From contig DUBS01000055.1 in assembly GCA_012960225.1 (NCBI GenBank), positions 1 through 59,837 of the forward strand: a DNA stretch of 59,837 nucleotides, read 5' to 3'. Position numbers and translations under genes: made by a program. Below are positions 17,802-27,079 of the stretch, piece by piece. A model generated the notes under the pieces. That model searched no databases, had not been told where the DNA came from, and was given only the letters and a program-made list of their open reading frames with translations. Origin of the DNA: Gemmatimonadota bacterium. Lineage in GTDB: Bacteria > Gemmatimonadota > Gemmatimonadetes > Longimicrobiales > Gaopeijiaceae. Positions within the stretch are counted from its first letter, which is position 1, and each line of letters starts with the position of its first letter.

Positions 17802-19915
17802 TCTGCATCCCACTCTGCAAAGGTTTTGTCCTCCCGGGCCAACCTCTCTAATAGTGGTGCTGGCTCTAACCAATCTTGGTGGATTTCGCAGAAACTTTGC
17901 ATCACCTCGTAGACATGCCGTAGGCCGACTGAGTCGGCATAGAACATTGGCCCCCCTCTGTATCTCGGAAAGCCGAAGCCATAGAGCCAAACGATATCGA
18001 GGTCGCTTGCGCGTTGTACAATGCCCTCTTCTAGGATGCGCGCGCCCTCATTGATGAGAGGGTAGATACAGCGCTGTAGAATTTCTTCATCTGAAATCTC
18101 TCTTCTGTCAATTTCCAACTCTCTTGAGGTACGGACGACAAGGTCAACGACCTCGGGATCAGGCATTGGGATCCTGCTGCCCTCCTCGTAGTTGTACCAA
18201 CCTTTTCGGGTTTTCTGGCCGTAGCGCCCCATTTCGTAAAGTCGGTCAGCTATTTCTGAGTAACGCAGATGTTTGGGGCGGCTGGGTTCCCTGTGTTGCC
18301 GAACTCTCCAACCAACGTCGATTCCAGCAAGGTCACTGAGCGCGAACGGGCCCATCGGGAACCCGAAATCGTAGATTACCTTGTCGACTTGCTCCGGGAA
18401 TGCCCCCTCCTCAACTAGGAACTGGGCTTGGCGGCTATATGGATAGAGCATGCGGTTCGCAGCAAATGAGTCACACACCCCAACGACGACGCCCACCTTA
18501 CCTAGCCGCTTGGAGAGAGTGAGAGTAGTTGCGAGTACTTCAGGTGAGGTATGGTCCCCACGCACGATCTCAACCAGGCGCATGACGTTGGCTGGGCTGA
18601 AGAAGTGAGTTCCAACGACCTGCTCGGGTCGTCCTGTTACCGCTGCAATTGCGTTCACATCTAATGAAGAGGTATTTGTTGCAAGGATTGCATCGGCTTT
18701 GCAGAGGCCATCAAGACGTGTAAAGATCTTTTTCTTCAGTTCCATTTCCTCGAAGACTGCTTCGATCACAACGTCGGCACCCGATACCTGTTCGAACTCC
18801 AGCGTTGGTTCGATCAAGGCAAGCCGTGCTTCCGCTTCTTCCTCTGTCATGCGCCCTTTTGACACCGTGGAAGCATAGTTCTTGCGGATCATCTTCATGC
18901 CACGGTCCAACATATTTTTCTCTGACTCGGTTACGATGACGGGTATTCCGGCGTTCGCGAAGCACATGGCAATCCCGCCTCCCATAGTTCCACATCCCAG
19001 GACTGCTGCCTGCCTTATGTCCGTTTGAGATGTTTCCGGTCCTAAGCCACTGACTTTTCGTACCTCGCGCTCTGCGAAGAAAGCATGTCGTTGTGACAAT
19101 GACTGATTGGATGAACTACATCGAAGAAATACCTCTCTCTCGAATGCCAGTCCGTTCTCGAAGGACATCGTTGTTGCCGCCTCAACGCAGTCAATACAAG
19201 CGAAGGGTGCTTCAAATCCCCGTGCACGGTGAGAGATACGGGAGCGGAATTCCTCGAATAGTTCAGGTTGGTTTTGAGCCTCGAGGAGATGGCCATCCCG
19301 ATCCCGCGTTTTTCTTGGTGGCTCGGGCCCAATACTGAGACGATGAGCTAGAGACACCGAAATCTTGAGCAAATCATCACCGTCATCTGCGAGATCGTCT
19401 ACTAATCCAAGTTCATGTGCTTTCTCAGCAGTCATGGGCTTCCCGGAGACAATCGCATCTAGGGCTGGCAGCACGCCGATCAGGCGCGGTAACCGTTGTG
19501 TTCCTCCGGCTCCTGGTACGATACCGAGAGTGACCTCTGGCAAGCCCATTCTTGTACCCGGTACGGCAATTCGGCTATGGCATGCCAGAGAGAGTTCACA
19601 GCCACCCCCGAGGGCAGTCCCGTGTAATGCACATACAACAGGTTTCGGTGAATCCTCAATGAGGGAGATCAGGTCCAGGAGAGTGGGCGACTCTCCGGAA
19701 ACACCGGTATCGAACTCTCGGATATCCGCGCCAGCACTGAACATTCGACCAGAGCCGCAGATCACGAATGCCTGGATATCAGGGTCTTGTAACCCTGCAG
19801 TGAGTGCCTCACTGACACCAATACGTTGACTGAGTGAAAACGCGTTTACTGGTGGATTATCAAGTGTGATCACTCCAACTGTTCCGACTCGATCGAAGCG
19901 TACCGGATGAGGCAT
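17798..19915 (-). CDS. Bifunctional enoyl-CoA hydratase/3-hydroxyacyl-CoA dehydrogenase (FadJ-like)
   Basis: 705 residues. Residues 1-190 are a crotonase domain with an oxyanion hole (AGADIREF) and both catalytic glutamates, E107 (GGGCELS) and E127 (LPEVTLG). After a linker comes the NAD-binding domain (GCGTMGGGIA) and the 3-hydroxyacyl-CoA dehydrogenase signature (HFFSPANVMRLVEIVRG), then the C-terminal dehydrogenase domain. It resembles FadJ or peroxisomal multifunctional enzymes. The start is ATG 19915 with AAGGT upstream. It is first in the minus-strand operon, divergent from the acyl-CoA dehydrogenase. It carries out hydration and dehydrogenation; the separate SDR may handle the other stereoisomer or a different substrate. 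Confidence 0.93.
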   Translation of the reverse strand: MPHPVRFDRVGTVGVITLDNPPVNAFSLSQRIGVSEALTAGLQDPDIQAFVICGSGRMFSAGADIREFDTGVSGESPTLLDLISLIEDSPKPVVCALHGTALGGGCELSLACHSRIAVPGTRMGLPEVTLGIVPGAGGTQRLPRLIGVLPALDAIVSGKPMTAEKAHELGLVDDLADDGDDLLKISVSLAHRLSIGPEPPRKTRDRDGHLLEAQNQPELFEEFRSRISHRARGFEAPFACIDCVEAATTMSFENGLAFEREVFLRCSSSNQSLSQRHAFFAEREVRKVSGLGPETSQTDIRQAAVLGCGTMGGGIAMCFANAGIPVIVTESEKNMLDRGMKMIRKNYASTVSKGRMTEEEAEARLALIEPTLEFEQVSGADVVIEAVFEEMELKKKIFTRLDGLCKADAILATNTSSLDVNAIAAVTGRPEQVVGTHFFSPANVMRLVEIVRGDHTSPEVLATTLTLSKRLGKVGVVVGVCDSFAANRMLYPYSRQAQFLVEEGAFPEQVDKVIYDFGFPMGPFALSDLAGIDVGWRVRQHREPSRPKHLRYSEIADRLYEMGRYGQKTRKGWYNYEEGSRIPMPDPEVVDLVVRTSRELEIDRREISDEEILQRCIYPLINEGARILEEGIVQRASDLDIVWLYGFGFPRYRGGPMFYADSVGLRHVYEVMQSFCEIHQDWLEPAPLLERLAREDKTFAEWDAE

Positions 19916-20049
19916 ATGGGGACCTTGGTTTGAGGTTGCTAATAGCTGTCTGGCATCTGTCAGTGGCCGTCTGCATACGATTCGGATAGCATGGGGTCCG
20001 CTCCTATGCAACCCGGCACGCTTATAGAGGTGCTCTTATCGGATTGACG
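19916..20049. promoter_or_regulatory. Divergent promoter region of the beta-oxidation/importer island
   Basis: About 130 bases between the FadJ-like gene and the acyl-CoA dehydrogenase gene must hold both promoters. An imperfect 21-bp palindrome (19989-20009, outer arms GCAT/ATGC and inner GG/CC) is a candidate operator for a TetR- or FadR-type repressor. No regulator gene is encoded nearby, so this is only a pattern. Confidence 0.35.
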
Positions 20050-21837
20050 ATGGAAACTACGATCCAGCCTTTCGGTGCGAGTTTTCTACTCTATGACACC
20101 GATCCTGAAGAGGTTGTGACCCCTGAGGATCTTGGAGATGAAGAGCGGATGCTCATGCAGGCCTTCTCAGATTTCGCGGAGAGAGAAGTCGCCCACCACC
20201 TAGAAGCGCTTGAGCGGGGTGATGCGGATATAGGTCTAGAACTTTTCCGGAAGGCTGCCGACCTCGGGATCTTTATGGCAGAGGTTCCTGAGGAATTTGG
20301 AGGACTCGATCTTAACGTGCTCGCCGTCACCGGGATGTGCTCGATCCGAGCTAAGCTTGGAAGTTTGGGCTCCCTCGTATTCGGGCACCAAGGGATCGGA
20401 ATGCTCCCTCTCATCAATTTCGCTACAGAGGAGCAGAGAGCGCGCTATCTAGTGCCCTGTATGAATGGAGAGATGCTATCCGCATTTGCATTGACTGAGC
20501 CCGGCACCGGATCAGACGCGATGAACATCACAACTAAGGCCGTTTTGGATGATGCAGGCACGCACTACGTAGTGAATGGCGGTAAGCAGTGGATCACAAA
20601 TGCAGGGTGGGCAGACATCTTCATCCTTTTCGCTCAGGTTGATGGTGAGCACTTCACAGCATTCGTGCTGGAGCGCGACAGCGATGGTCTTGAGATAGGA
20701 GCGAATGAGCGTCTACTAGGGCAGCATGGGTCTTCCGTTGCTGCACTCTCACTTGAAAACGTCCATATCCCTGTCCAGAACCTTTTGGGCGAAGTTGGGA
20801 AGGGACATAAGGTGGCGTTTTGTACTCTTAATATGGGTCGGCTAAAGCTGGCCACGAATAGCGCTTCTGGAGCACGGGCCGCGGTCGAAGTCGCCTCGCG
20901 TTATGCTGCAGAGCGCACCCAATTTGGTCGACCGATTGGCGAGTTCGGATTAATCCAAAGAAAGCTCGCTGACATGGCTGCGCGCGCATATGCCGCGGAA
21001 TCAGTTGCGTATCGAACATCAGGGTTGGTTTACCAAGCATTGGAGGCTAAGGCCGGAAATGATCGACCAACTCTCGACGATAAACTGGCGATGCTCTCTG
21101 AGTTCTCGGTGGAGTGCGCTATGGCAAAGGTACACACCTCCGAAGCCTACAATCATCTTGCCGATGAAGCAGTCCAGGTTTTTGGTGGCTACGGTTTCAG
21201 CGAGGAATACCCGCCTGCCCGGATGTACCGAGACTCTCGAATTGCTCGTATCTATGAGGGCACGAACGAGATCTGCCGTCTTTATGCACAGCGGGCGATT
21301 CTGCGCCGCTCGTGGTCGGGGCGGCTGGACCTTAGTGGGGCCGCCCAAGACCAGACGGGCGATTCCCTCTCCTCGGTGAGTTATGATGAAGCCTTAGGCT
21401 CAAGCTCGCGTCACTTAGATATCGCAAACCTCAAGAACGTCTACCAGCATCTTGTCGCCGAGGTATGCGCCGAGGTCCAGCGAGAGCGGATGTTTGATGC
21501 GGAGAACCAACAATTGATGTCGAGTCTCGCGGATATAGCCATTGAAATTTTTGCAACGGAAAGTGTGTTCTTAAGGATTGCCAAAGGGTTTTCCAACGGC
21601 GGCGTAGATGGTATGCAACTATATGAAGACCTTGAGCAAATCTACTTTGTCCATGCAGTAGACCGCATCCGCCAGGAGACAAACGAAATCCTGGCGGCTT
21701 TATTCACTGATCTGGAACTAACCGAACAACTCAGGAAACTAGACGAATGGTTGCCATTTCCGGTGGGTCTGATCGTCTACAGAGCTCGAGTTGCAAAGGT
21801 GCTCCTGCAGGATGAGGGGCTTCCGGTCTTCCCTTGA
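20050..21837 (+). CDS. Acyl-CoA dehydrogenase, long (VLCAD-like) type
   Basis: About 595 residues, longer than the usual 380-residue enzyme because of a C-terminal extension (residues 430-595), as in VLCAD/ACAD9-type proteins. FAD and substrate motifs: FALTEPGTGSD, KQWITNAG, RTQFGRPIGEFGLIQ, QVFGGYGFSEEYP. The catalytic Glu is in RIYEGTNEI. It introduces the trans-2 double bond in an acyl-CoA. ATG 20050 is used; a TTG six bases earlier lies at better distance from a GAGGTG and could be the real start. It is followed at 20 bases by the ABC transporter genes, so uptake and first oxidation are probably co-transcribed. Confidence 0.92.
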   Translation: METTIQPFGASFLLYDTDPEEVVTPEDLGDEERMLMQAFSDFAEREVAHHLEALERGDADIGLELFRKAADLGIFMAEVPEEFGGLDLNVLAVTGMCSIRAKLGSLGSLVFGHQGIGMLPLINFATEEQRARYLVPCMNGEMLSAFALTEPGTGSDAMNITTKAVLDDAGTHYVVNGGKQWITNAGWADIFILFAQVDGEHFTAFVLERDSDGLEIGANERLLGQHGSSVAALSLENVHIPVQNLLGEVGKGHKVAFCTLNMGRLKLATNSASGARAAVEVASRYAAERTQFGRPIGEFGLIQRKLADMAARAYAAESVAYRTSGLVYQALEAKAGNDRPTLDDKLAMLSEFSVECAMAKVHTSEAYNHLADEAVQVFGGYGFSEEYPPARMYRDSRIARIYEGTNEICRLYAQRAILRRSWSGRLDLSGAAQDQTGDSLSSVSYDEALGSSSRHLDIANLKNVYQHLVAEVCAEVQRERMFDAENQQLMSSLADIAIEIFATESVFLRIAKGFSNGGVDGMQLYEDLEQIYFVHAVDRIRQETNEILAALFTDLELTEQLRKLDEWLPFPVGLIVYRARVAKVLLQDEGLPVFP

Positions 21838-21857
21838 ACGACTGACACATTGATGTC

Positions 21858-22949
21858 GTGATCGAACCAACTCGGGACCATTACCAGGATATCCGGCTCT
21901 TCACTGCAAGAGGGTCTTGGATAAAACTTATCCTCCTGCTGGTAGTGCTTGTATCTCTACCTCTCCTGCTACCAGGCTACCGTGTTTTTACGCTCAACTA
22001 TATGGCGGTTTTTGTGATTGTTGGGCTTGGAATGAATGTGCTCGTGGGTTACACAGGACAGGTCTCGCTTGGGCATGCTGGATTTCTGGCCATAGGTGCT
22101 TACACGATGGTCCTTCTCATGACTAGGCTTGCGGTGCCGTTCCCTCTTGCTTTGGTCATGGCAGGGTTCGTCTCAGCATTTTTCGGCTTCCTACTGGGGT
22201 TGCCAGCGCTGAGGCTAGCGGGGCCGTATCTCGCGATTGCTACCCTGGGTTTTGGCTTAGCAGTTACACAAATCATTGCTCACTCGGCCTTGTTTGGGGG
22301 ACACATGGGGCTGGTGGTGCCAGATGCTACGGTCGGCCCGTTCCCATTATCGGGAGATGTTAGCAAGTACTATGTGATCGTCGGTATCACGTTCGTGTTA
22401 GCACTTGGCGTGCGAAACCTTTCCGTCACTCGTGTCGGACGGGCGTTCCGGGCCATCAGTGACAGCGAGATTGCAGCCGCCACAATGGGTGTGGATGTTG
22501 CCTACTATAAAACCCTCAGCTTCGCAGTAAGCGCTGCTCTGACAGGCGTCGCCGGGGGCCTGCTCGCACTCATGACAGGATTCATCAGCCCAGGCGTTTT
22601 TACGTTCACACTTTCCCTAATGTTTTTGGCGATGGTGGTATTCGGGGGTCTTGGTTCGATCACCGGTGCAGTTCTTGGCAGCATTGTCATGGGGTACTTG
22701 AATTTGGAAATGGATGCTTTTCAGGAGTTACCCGTCCTCGGTCCAGCTCTTGAAGGCTTCTCCGAACGCTTTATGTCAACTGTTGGCCTTCCAAACTTCG
22801 GGTGGGTAGTAACGGGAATGTTGATTGTGTTCACGATCCTTATCGAACCTCGAGGCTTATACGGGCTCTGGATTAGGGCATTGGATACCACGAAACGTTC
22901 GAAGAGTACTGATGCCGACTTGAGTCGGTCTGGGCCTGGAGCGGATTAA
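21858..22949 (+). CDS. Liv-type ABC importer permease (LivM family)
   Basis: 363 residues, about 9-10 hydrophobic segments. It has the LivM signature GYTGQVSLGHAGFLAIGAY and the cytoplasmic coupling loop (SDSEIAAATMGVDVAYYK). It pairs with the LivH-type permease 3 bases downstream. The start is GTG 21858. In this HAAT family LivM proteins carry branched-chain amino acids, but relatives carry urea, aromatic acids or other carboxylates. The beta-oxidation neighbours favour an organic acid here. Confidence 0.92.
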   Translation: MIEPTRDHYQDIRLFTARGSWIKLILLLVVLVSLPLLLPGYRVFTLNYMAVFVIVGLGMNVLVGYTGQVSLGHAGFLAIGAYTMVLLMTRLAVPFPLALVMAGFVSAFFGFLLGLPALRLAGPYLAIATLGFGLAVTQIIAHSALFGGHMGLVVPDATVGPFPLSGDVSKYYVIVGITFVLALGVRNLSVTRVGRAFRAISDSEIAAATMGVDVAYYKTLSFAVSAALTGVAGGLLALMTGFISPGVFTFTLSLMFLAMVVFGGLGSITGAVLGSIVMGYLNLEMDAFQELPVLGPALEGFSERFMSTVGLPNFGWVVTGMLIVFTILIEPRGLYGLWIRALDTTKRSKSTDADLSRSGPGAD

Positions 22950-22952
22950 CTC

Positions 22953-23825
22953 GTGCTGCCACAAGTCCTTGCGAGTGGGCTTTCAGCAGGAAGCATATAT
23001 GCCCTGATGGCGCTTGCTCTGGTCATCACATACAAGACTACCGAGGTCCCGAATTTTGCTCAGGGTGATATGGCTATGGTATCGGCCTTTATCGCCTACA
23101 TGTTTCTAACCGACTTCGAAACCGGGTTCATCTTTGCTTTTGGTGTGGCTCTCGTATTCGCCTTTCTTCTTGGGGTTGGATTTGAGGGGCTCCTACTCAG
23201 ACGTATGCGGAAGCCTACGCACCTGAACCTGATCATCATGACTCTGGGTTTCACTTTGGCCCTTTTCGGTTTCGCGGGTTGGAAATGGGGTGCCGACCAA
23301 CGTCATTTTCCGTTCCCCATTTCAGCGAATGAAGTCATAAGGTTTGGGAGTGTGTCGATCAGCACTCTTAGCGTGGCCACGATCTTGATTGCCGGCATAT
23401 TGATGCTATTGGTTTTTGTGTTCTTCCGCTTCACTAAGCTCGGTGTTGCGATGCAGGCAACGCAACAAGATCCCATCGCCGCGCGCATCAACGGCGTACC
23501 AGCCCGCGCGGTTGTTGGTCTTACGTTCGGCATCAGCTCTGTAATTGGTACTGTGGCGGCCCTGCTCACGGCACCGCTGATTACGCTTGATCCTACGTTG
23601 ATGTGGGATGCCCTACTAAAGGGTTTCGCTGCTGCCGTTCTTGGGGGATTAAATACTCCGGTTGGCGCAGTGCTTGGTGGCTATCTATTGGGAGTCATCG
23701 AAAATCTCTTCGGAGCTTACGTCTCAGTGGAATTCAAGTCCGTTGTGGCGTTCCTGATCATCGTCATCGTGCTCTGGTTCAAGCCCTCTGGTCTCTTCGG
23801 CCGCCACCATGAGAGAAAGGTCTGA
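22953..23825 (+). CDS. Liv-type ABC importer permease (LivH family)
   Basis: 290 residues, about 8 membrane segments. It has the LivH N-terminal signature GLSAGSIYALMALALVITYK, followed by VPNFAQGDMAM. The coupling loop is QDPIAARINGVPARAVVG and the C-terminal part LGGLNTPVGAVLGGYLLGV. The start is GTG, 3 bases after the LivM stop. It should form the transmembrane heterodimer with the preceding LivM protein. Confidence 0.92.
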   Translation: MLPQVLASGLSAGSIYALMALALVITYKTTEVPNFAQGDMAMVSAFIAYMFLTDFETGFIFAFGVALVFAFLLGVGFEGLLLRRMRKPTHLNLIIMTLGFTLALFGFAGWKWGADQRHFPFPISANEVIRFGSVSISTLSVATILIAGILMLLVFVFFRFTKLGVAMQATQQDPIAARINGVPARAVVGLTFGISSVIGTVAALLTAPLITLDPTLMWDALLKGFAAAVLGGLNTPVGAVLGGYLLGVIENLFGAYVSVEFKSVVAFLIIVIVLWFKPSGLFGRHHERKV

Positions 23826-23828
23826 ACA

Positions 23829-24599
23829 ATGAGCTTTTTTGCTGTCGATGGCCTCACAATGCGCTTCGGAGGTTTGACTGCGCTTGATGATGTCTCTTTT
23901 GAGGTGGATCGGGGGATGATTTTTTCGATCATTGGTCCGAACGGTTCTGGGAAATCCACAGCGTTCAACTGTATCAGCGGTATTTATCAACCGACGGCAG
24001 GAAAAATCTACTTTGAGGGTGAGGGCATCTCCGGATTAGCTCCTCACCACATAGCGCGTCTCGGCATAGCACGGACCTTTCAGAATATCGAACTCTTCAG
24101 CACAGAGACCACGATCGACAACCTTATGCTCGGTCGACACCAGCACATGCACAGTGGTGTTTGGAGTGGTGTGGCGATGTTGGGCCGCGCCACAAGTGCA
24201 GCTAGAGAGGAGACAGAGAACCGCGAGCGTGTCCAATGGATTATTGAACTTCTCGATCTAGTTCGAGTGCGCGATCGACCAGTGGGCGAATTGCCTTATG
24301 GTACACAAAAGCGTGTGGAATTAGCTCGTGCTCTTGCTATGGAGCCGAAGCTTTTACTGGTAGATGAACCATCTGCTGGTATGAATGCGGATGAGCGTGC
24401 AGAAGTTGCTGTGCGTATGCGAGAACTGCGTGCAGAACTGGATGTAACAATCCTATTGATTGAGCACCATGTGCAGCTTGCGATTGGTCTAGCAGATCGT
24501 GTTCTGGCCCTGAACTTTGGAAAACCGATAGCACAAGGGGCTCCTGAAGAGATTCGGCAGCATCCCGAGGTTATCAAGGCGTATCTCGGCGATGGATAA
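23829..24599 (+). CDS. Liv-type ABC importer ATPase (LivG family)
   Basis: 256 residues: Walker A GPNGSGKST, Q-loop RTFQNIELF, a LivG-type signature LPYGTQKRVELARAL in place of LSGGQ, Walker B LLLVDEPSAGM and an H-loop His (LIEHHV). It powers the importer together with the LivF-type ATPase, whose start overlaps its last 8 bases. The start is ATG 23829, 3 bases after livH. Confidence 0.94.
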   Translation: MSFFAVDGLTMRFGGLTALDDVSFEVDRGMIFSIIGPNGSGKSTAFNCISGIYQPTAGKIYFEGEGISGLAPHHIARLGIARTFQNIELFSTETTIDNLMLGRHQHMHSGVWSGVAMLGRATSAAREETENRERVQWIIELLDLVRVRDRPVGELPYGTQKRVELARALAMEPKLLLVDEPSAGMNADERAEVAVRMRELRAELDVTILLIEHHVQLAIGLADRVLALNFGKPIAQGAPEEIRQHPEVIKAYLGDG

Positions 24600-25350
24600 G
24601 CACCCAGAGGTTCTCCTAGAAGTCAATGCAGTAGAGACGTGGCATGGATCACTGCGTGCGCTGTCTGATGTTTCCCTTACGGTGTCTGAAGGCAGCATTA
24701 CGGTAATCCTGGGCAACAACGGTGCAGGTAAAAGCACCCTATTGAACACGATCTTAGGAGTCCTAGAAGGCCAGCCGAAAAATGGACAGATTTCCTTCCA
24801 AGGTACCCGGATTGACCGGATGGCTACCGAGCGGATCGTCAGATCTGGTATTTCCTACGTTCCCGAGGGCCGTCGGATCTTTAGTGGGCTTACCGTTAGG
24901 GAGAATCTGAAGGTGGGCGCGTATATCCAAAAAGATCAGTTCTCTACTAAGAAGGCTCTTGAGCGTGTGTACGAATTTTTCCCCCTCTTGGCAGAGCGGC
25001 AGAGCCAGGCCGCGGGTACACTCTCCGGTGGAGAGCAGCAAATGTTGGCGATAGGACGTGCTCTGATGAACGGACCTCGGCTTCTACTTCTTGACGAACC
25101 GTCACTCGGCCTGGCTCCGATTTTGGTGCGGCAAGTGTTCGACATCATCTCACAGATACGAGATGAGGGTGTCACAGTTCTGCTCGTGGAACAAAACGCT
25201 CGCATGGCACTGGCTGTTGCTGACGAGGGATTGGTTTTGGATAGTGGAGAATTAGTCGCAGCCGGGTCGGCTTCTGACCTTGTCGACAATGCGGAGGTGG
25301 AGGGGCTATACATGGGTGCCCTGTCGCTGCCAATCAATAGAGAGTCTTAA
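24592..25350 (+). CDS. Liv-type ABC importer ATPase (LivF family)
   Basis: 252 residues: Walker A GNNGAGKST, Y/Q-loop region SYVPEGRRIFSGLTV (LivF hallmark), signature LSGGEQQMLAIGRAL and Walker B LLLLDEPSLGLAP. It overlaps the LivG-type gene by 8 bases and is followed one base later by the substrate-binding protein gene. Confidence 0.94.
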   Translation: MDKHPEVLLEVNAVETWHGSLRALSDVSLTVSEGSITVILGNNGAGKSTLLNTILGVLEGQPKNGQISFQGTRIDRMATERIVRSGISYVPEGRRIFSGLTVRENLKVGAYIQKDQFSTKKALERVYEFFPLLAERQSQAAGTLSGGEQQMLAIGRALMNGPRLLLLDEPSLGLAPILVRQVFDIISQIRDEGVTVLLVEQNARMALAVADEGLVLDSGELVAAGSASDLVDNAEVEGLYMGALSLPINRES

Positions 25351-25351
25351 G

Positions 25352-26596
25352 ATGAAGTCAATCCGGAAAAATGAGCTGCATCGGCCACGGATGATGACCT
25401 TTCTAGTCTTGGCCTCTATCTGTGTGTACGGATGCTCGGAGCCGATAGACGAGGGCGGTGTTCGTGGTGTAACAGACGATACGATCGTGATTGGTAGTTG
25501 GGCTCCGTTGACCGGACCCGCTGCACTCTGGGGTGCTGTGGGCCGAGGTGCCGAAGCCTACTTCGAGATGATCAATGAACAAGGTGGGATACACGGGCGT
25601 CAGATTGAGTTCGTACTTCGTGATGATGCATATCAGCCTTCACGGACAGTTGCAGCTGTACGTGAGATGGTAGAACGTGATCGTGTGTTTGCCTTTGTTG
25701 CAGGTGTCGGCACTGCCCCAGGTCGGGCTGTTGTTGATTATATCATGGAGAATGAGGTCGTCTGGGTCTCCCCTGCTACTGGTGCTACGCATTGGGCGTA
25801 TCCGCCGAGAAAATATTTGTTTGCTCAGTACACACCATACTTTGATGAAGCAGCGGTGTTGGTCGATTACGTGGTCAACGAATTAGGTAAGACCAGGATC
25901 GGAGTGATTTATCAGAATGATGACTTTGGCGAGAGTGGGCTTGTAGGCGCTCAGGTCGCGCTGGAGAAATATGGGTTGAACGTGGTCGAAGCAGTGTCGG
26001 TGGAGGTTTCGGACACAGATCTTAGTTCGCACGCTATCCGGCTCCGTGAATCCGGAGCTGAAGCCATTCTTATGTGGCTAACACCACGTCATGCCACGAT
26101 CATTGTTGGCGCGGTCGGACGACTTGGCCATGAGCCGCAGTGGCTTGCTAGCTCTGTGCTAGCTGACACAGAACTGATGTATGATCTGACGGAGGGGGCA
26201 TGGGAGGGCGTGATCTTCGCGGCTATTGGTGAACTTGCTAACTCAGCCCACCCTCTCATTGAGCAGTATCGGGAAGCGAGTGCCCGTATCGCGCCGGAGG
26301 AGCGGGCCAGCGAATTTTTCCTTTCCGGATTCCGTTATGCTGAGCCGCTTGTCGAGGGACTTCGGAGAGCTGGGCGTGACCTGACTACTGAGTCACTTGT
26401 GGTAGCGCTAGAATCTTTGGATGGGTTTCAGGGAATTGGTGCGCCGCTGACGTACACGACCAACAGGCGGCAGGGGACGAGAGCCACATTTCTCGCCCGT
26501 ACCATCGACGGAGAACATGCGGAACGGCTCACTGATTGGCTCGAGTCCGGAGTTGACATCGAGCAAGTGATTCGGCGACTAGAGGGGTCGAATTAG
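25352..26596 (+). CDS. Liv-type substrate-binding lipoprotein
   Basis: 414 residues, a periplasmic-binding-protein type I fold of the LivJ/LivK family (Peripla_BP_6). The N-terminus is a lipoprotein signal (MMTFLVLASICVYGC), so it should be tethered next to the permease. Typical features are IVIGSWAPLTGPAALWG and EMINEQGGIHGRQIE. ATG 25352 follows the ATPase stop by one base; the same frame is open earlier but inside that gene. It decides the specificity of the importer. In such proteins the amino-acid contact residues vary, and I cannot predict the ligand, though the neighbouring CoA ligase and beta-oxidation genes suggest a carboxylate. Confidence 0.9.
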   Translation: MKSIRKNELHRPRMMTFLVLASICVYGCSEPIDEGGVRGVTDDTIVIGSWAPLTGPAALWGAVGRGAEAYFEMINEQGGIHGRQIEFVLRDDAYQPSRTVAAVREMVERDRVFAFVAGVGTAPGRAVVDYIMENEVVWVSPATGATHWAYPPRKYLFAQYTPYFDEAAVLVDYVVNELGKTRIGVIYQNDDFGESGLVGAQVALEKYGLNVVEAVSVEVSDTDLSSHAIRLRESGAEAILMWLTPRHATIIVGAVGRLGHEPQWLASSVLADTELMYDLTEGAWEGVIFAAIGELANSAHPLIEQYREASARIAPEERASEFFLSGFRYAEPLVEGLRRAGRDLTTESLVVALESLDGFQGIGAPLTYTTNRRQGTRATFLARTIDGEHAERLTDWLESGVDIEQVIRRLEGSN

Positions 26597-26605
26597 ACGT
26601 GCGCC

Positions 26606-27049
26606 ATGTTCTCCCTCGATTTTTCTGAAGTGTTCGAGAATCATGACGAATTATCACCCCCCAAGCATGGGCTGGCCATGTGCGGTCTTCAGCGGGGAAT
26701 CGGAGTCCCCTTCTGTGCGATGCTCATGTTGCTGGGCTCAGGGTGTGGGGATGGGCCGGCGGGGTTTAGTAATCCTGGCTCTATTGAGGTCCTGATCCAG
26801 TCGTATGGGGAAATGTGGGATCCTAACGGATATCAGGTGGTGATTGACGGATCACTTACCCGGTCCGTAGAGATCAACTCAACCACAGAGTTTGGTGGCC
26901 TTCCACCGGGAGCGTATTCCATAGAGATAACCGGGGTGGCTTCGAATTGTATCGTTGCTGAAGAGAACCCAGTCACGGTTCTTGTGATTTCAGACAAGAA
27001 GACCATCGGGAGTTTCGGTGTGCAGTGCTTTGCTACCTTTGGATCTTGA
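26606..27049 (+). CDS. Small beta-sandwich lipoprotein
   Basis: 147 residues as given. ATG 26678 would give a standard lipoprotein signal ending LLGSGC and is probably the real start. The mature part is a single Ig-like sandwich with the pattern DPNGYQVVIDG, FGGLPPGAYSIEITGVASNC and VQC. This arrangement (the DG loop, then 'GL.PG.y.v.l.gva.nC', then a final C) recurs, often in tandem, in secreted proteins I associate with Gemmatimonadota. The two Cys probably form a disulfide. No enzyme motif. It lies 9 bases after the binding-protein gene and may share its transcript. Confidence 0.7.
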   Translation: MFSLDFSEVFENHDELSPPKHGLAMCGLQRGIGVPFCAMLMLLGSGCGDGPAGFSNPGSIEVLIQSYGEMWDPNGYQVVIDGSLTRSVEINSTTEFGGLPPGAYSIEITGVASNCIVAEENPVTVLVISDKKTIGSFGVQCFATFGS

Positions 27050-27079
27050 TTGCCTTGAATTGAAGTTTGGCCTCGGGCC

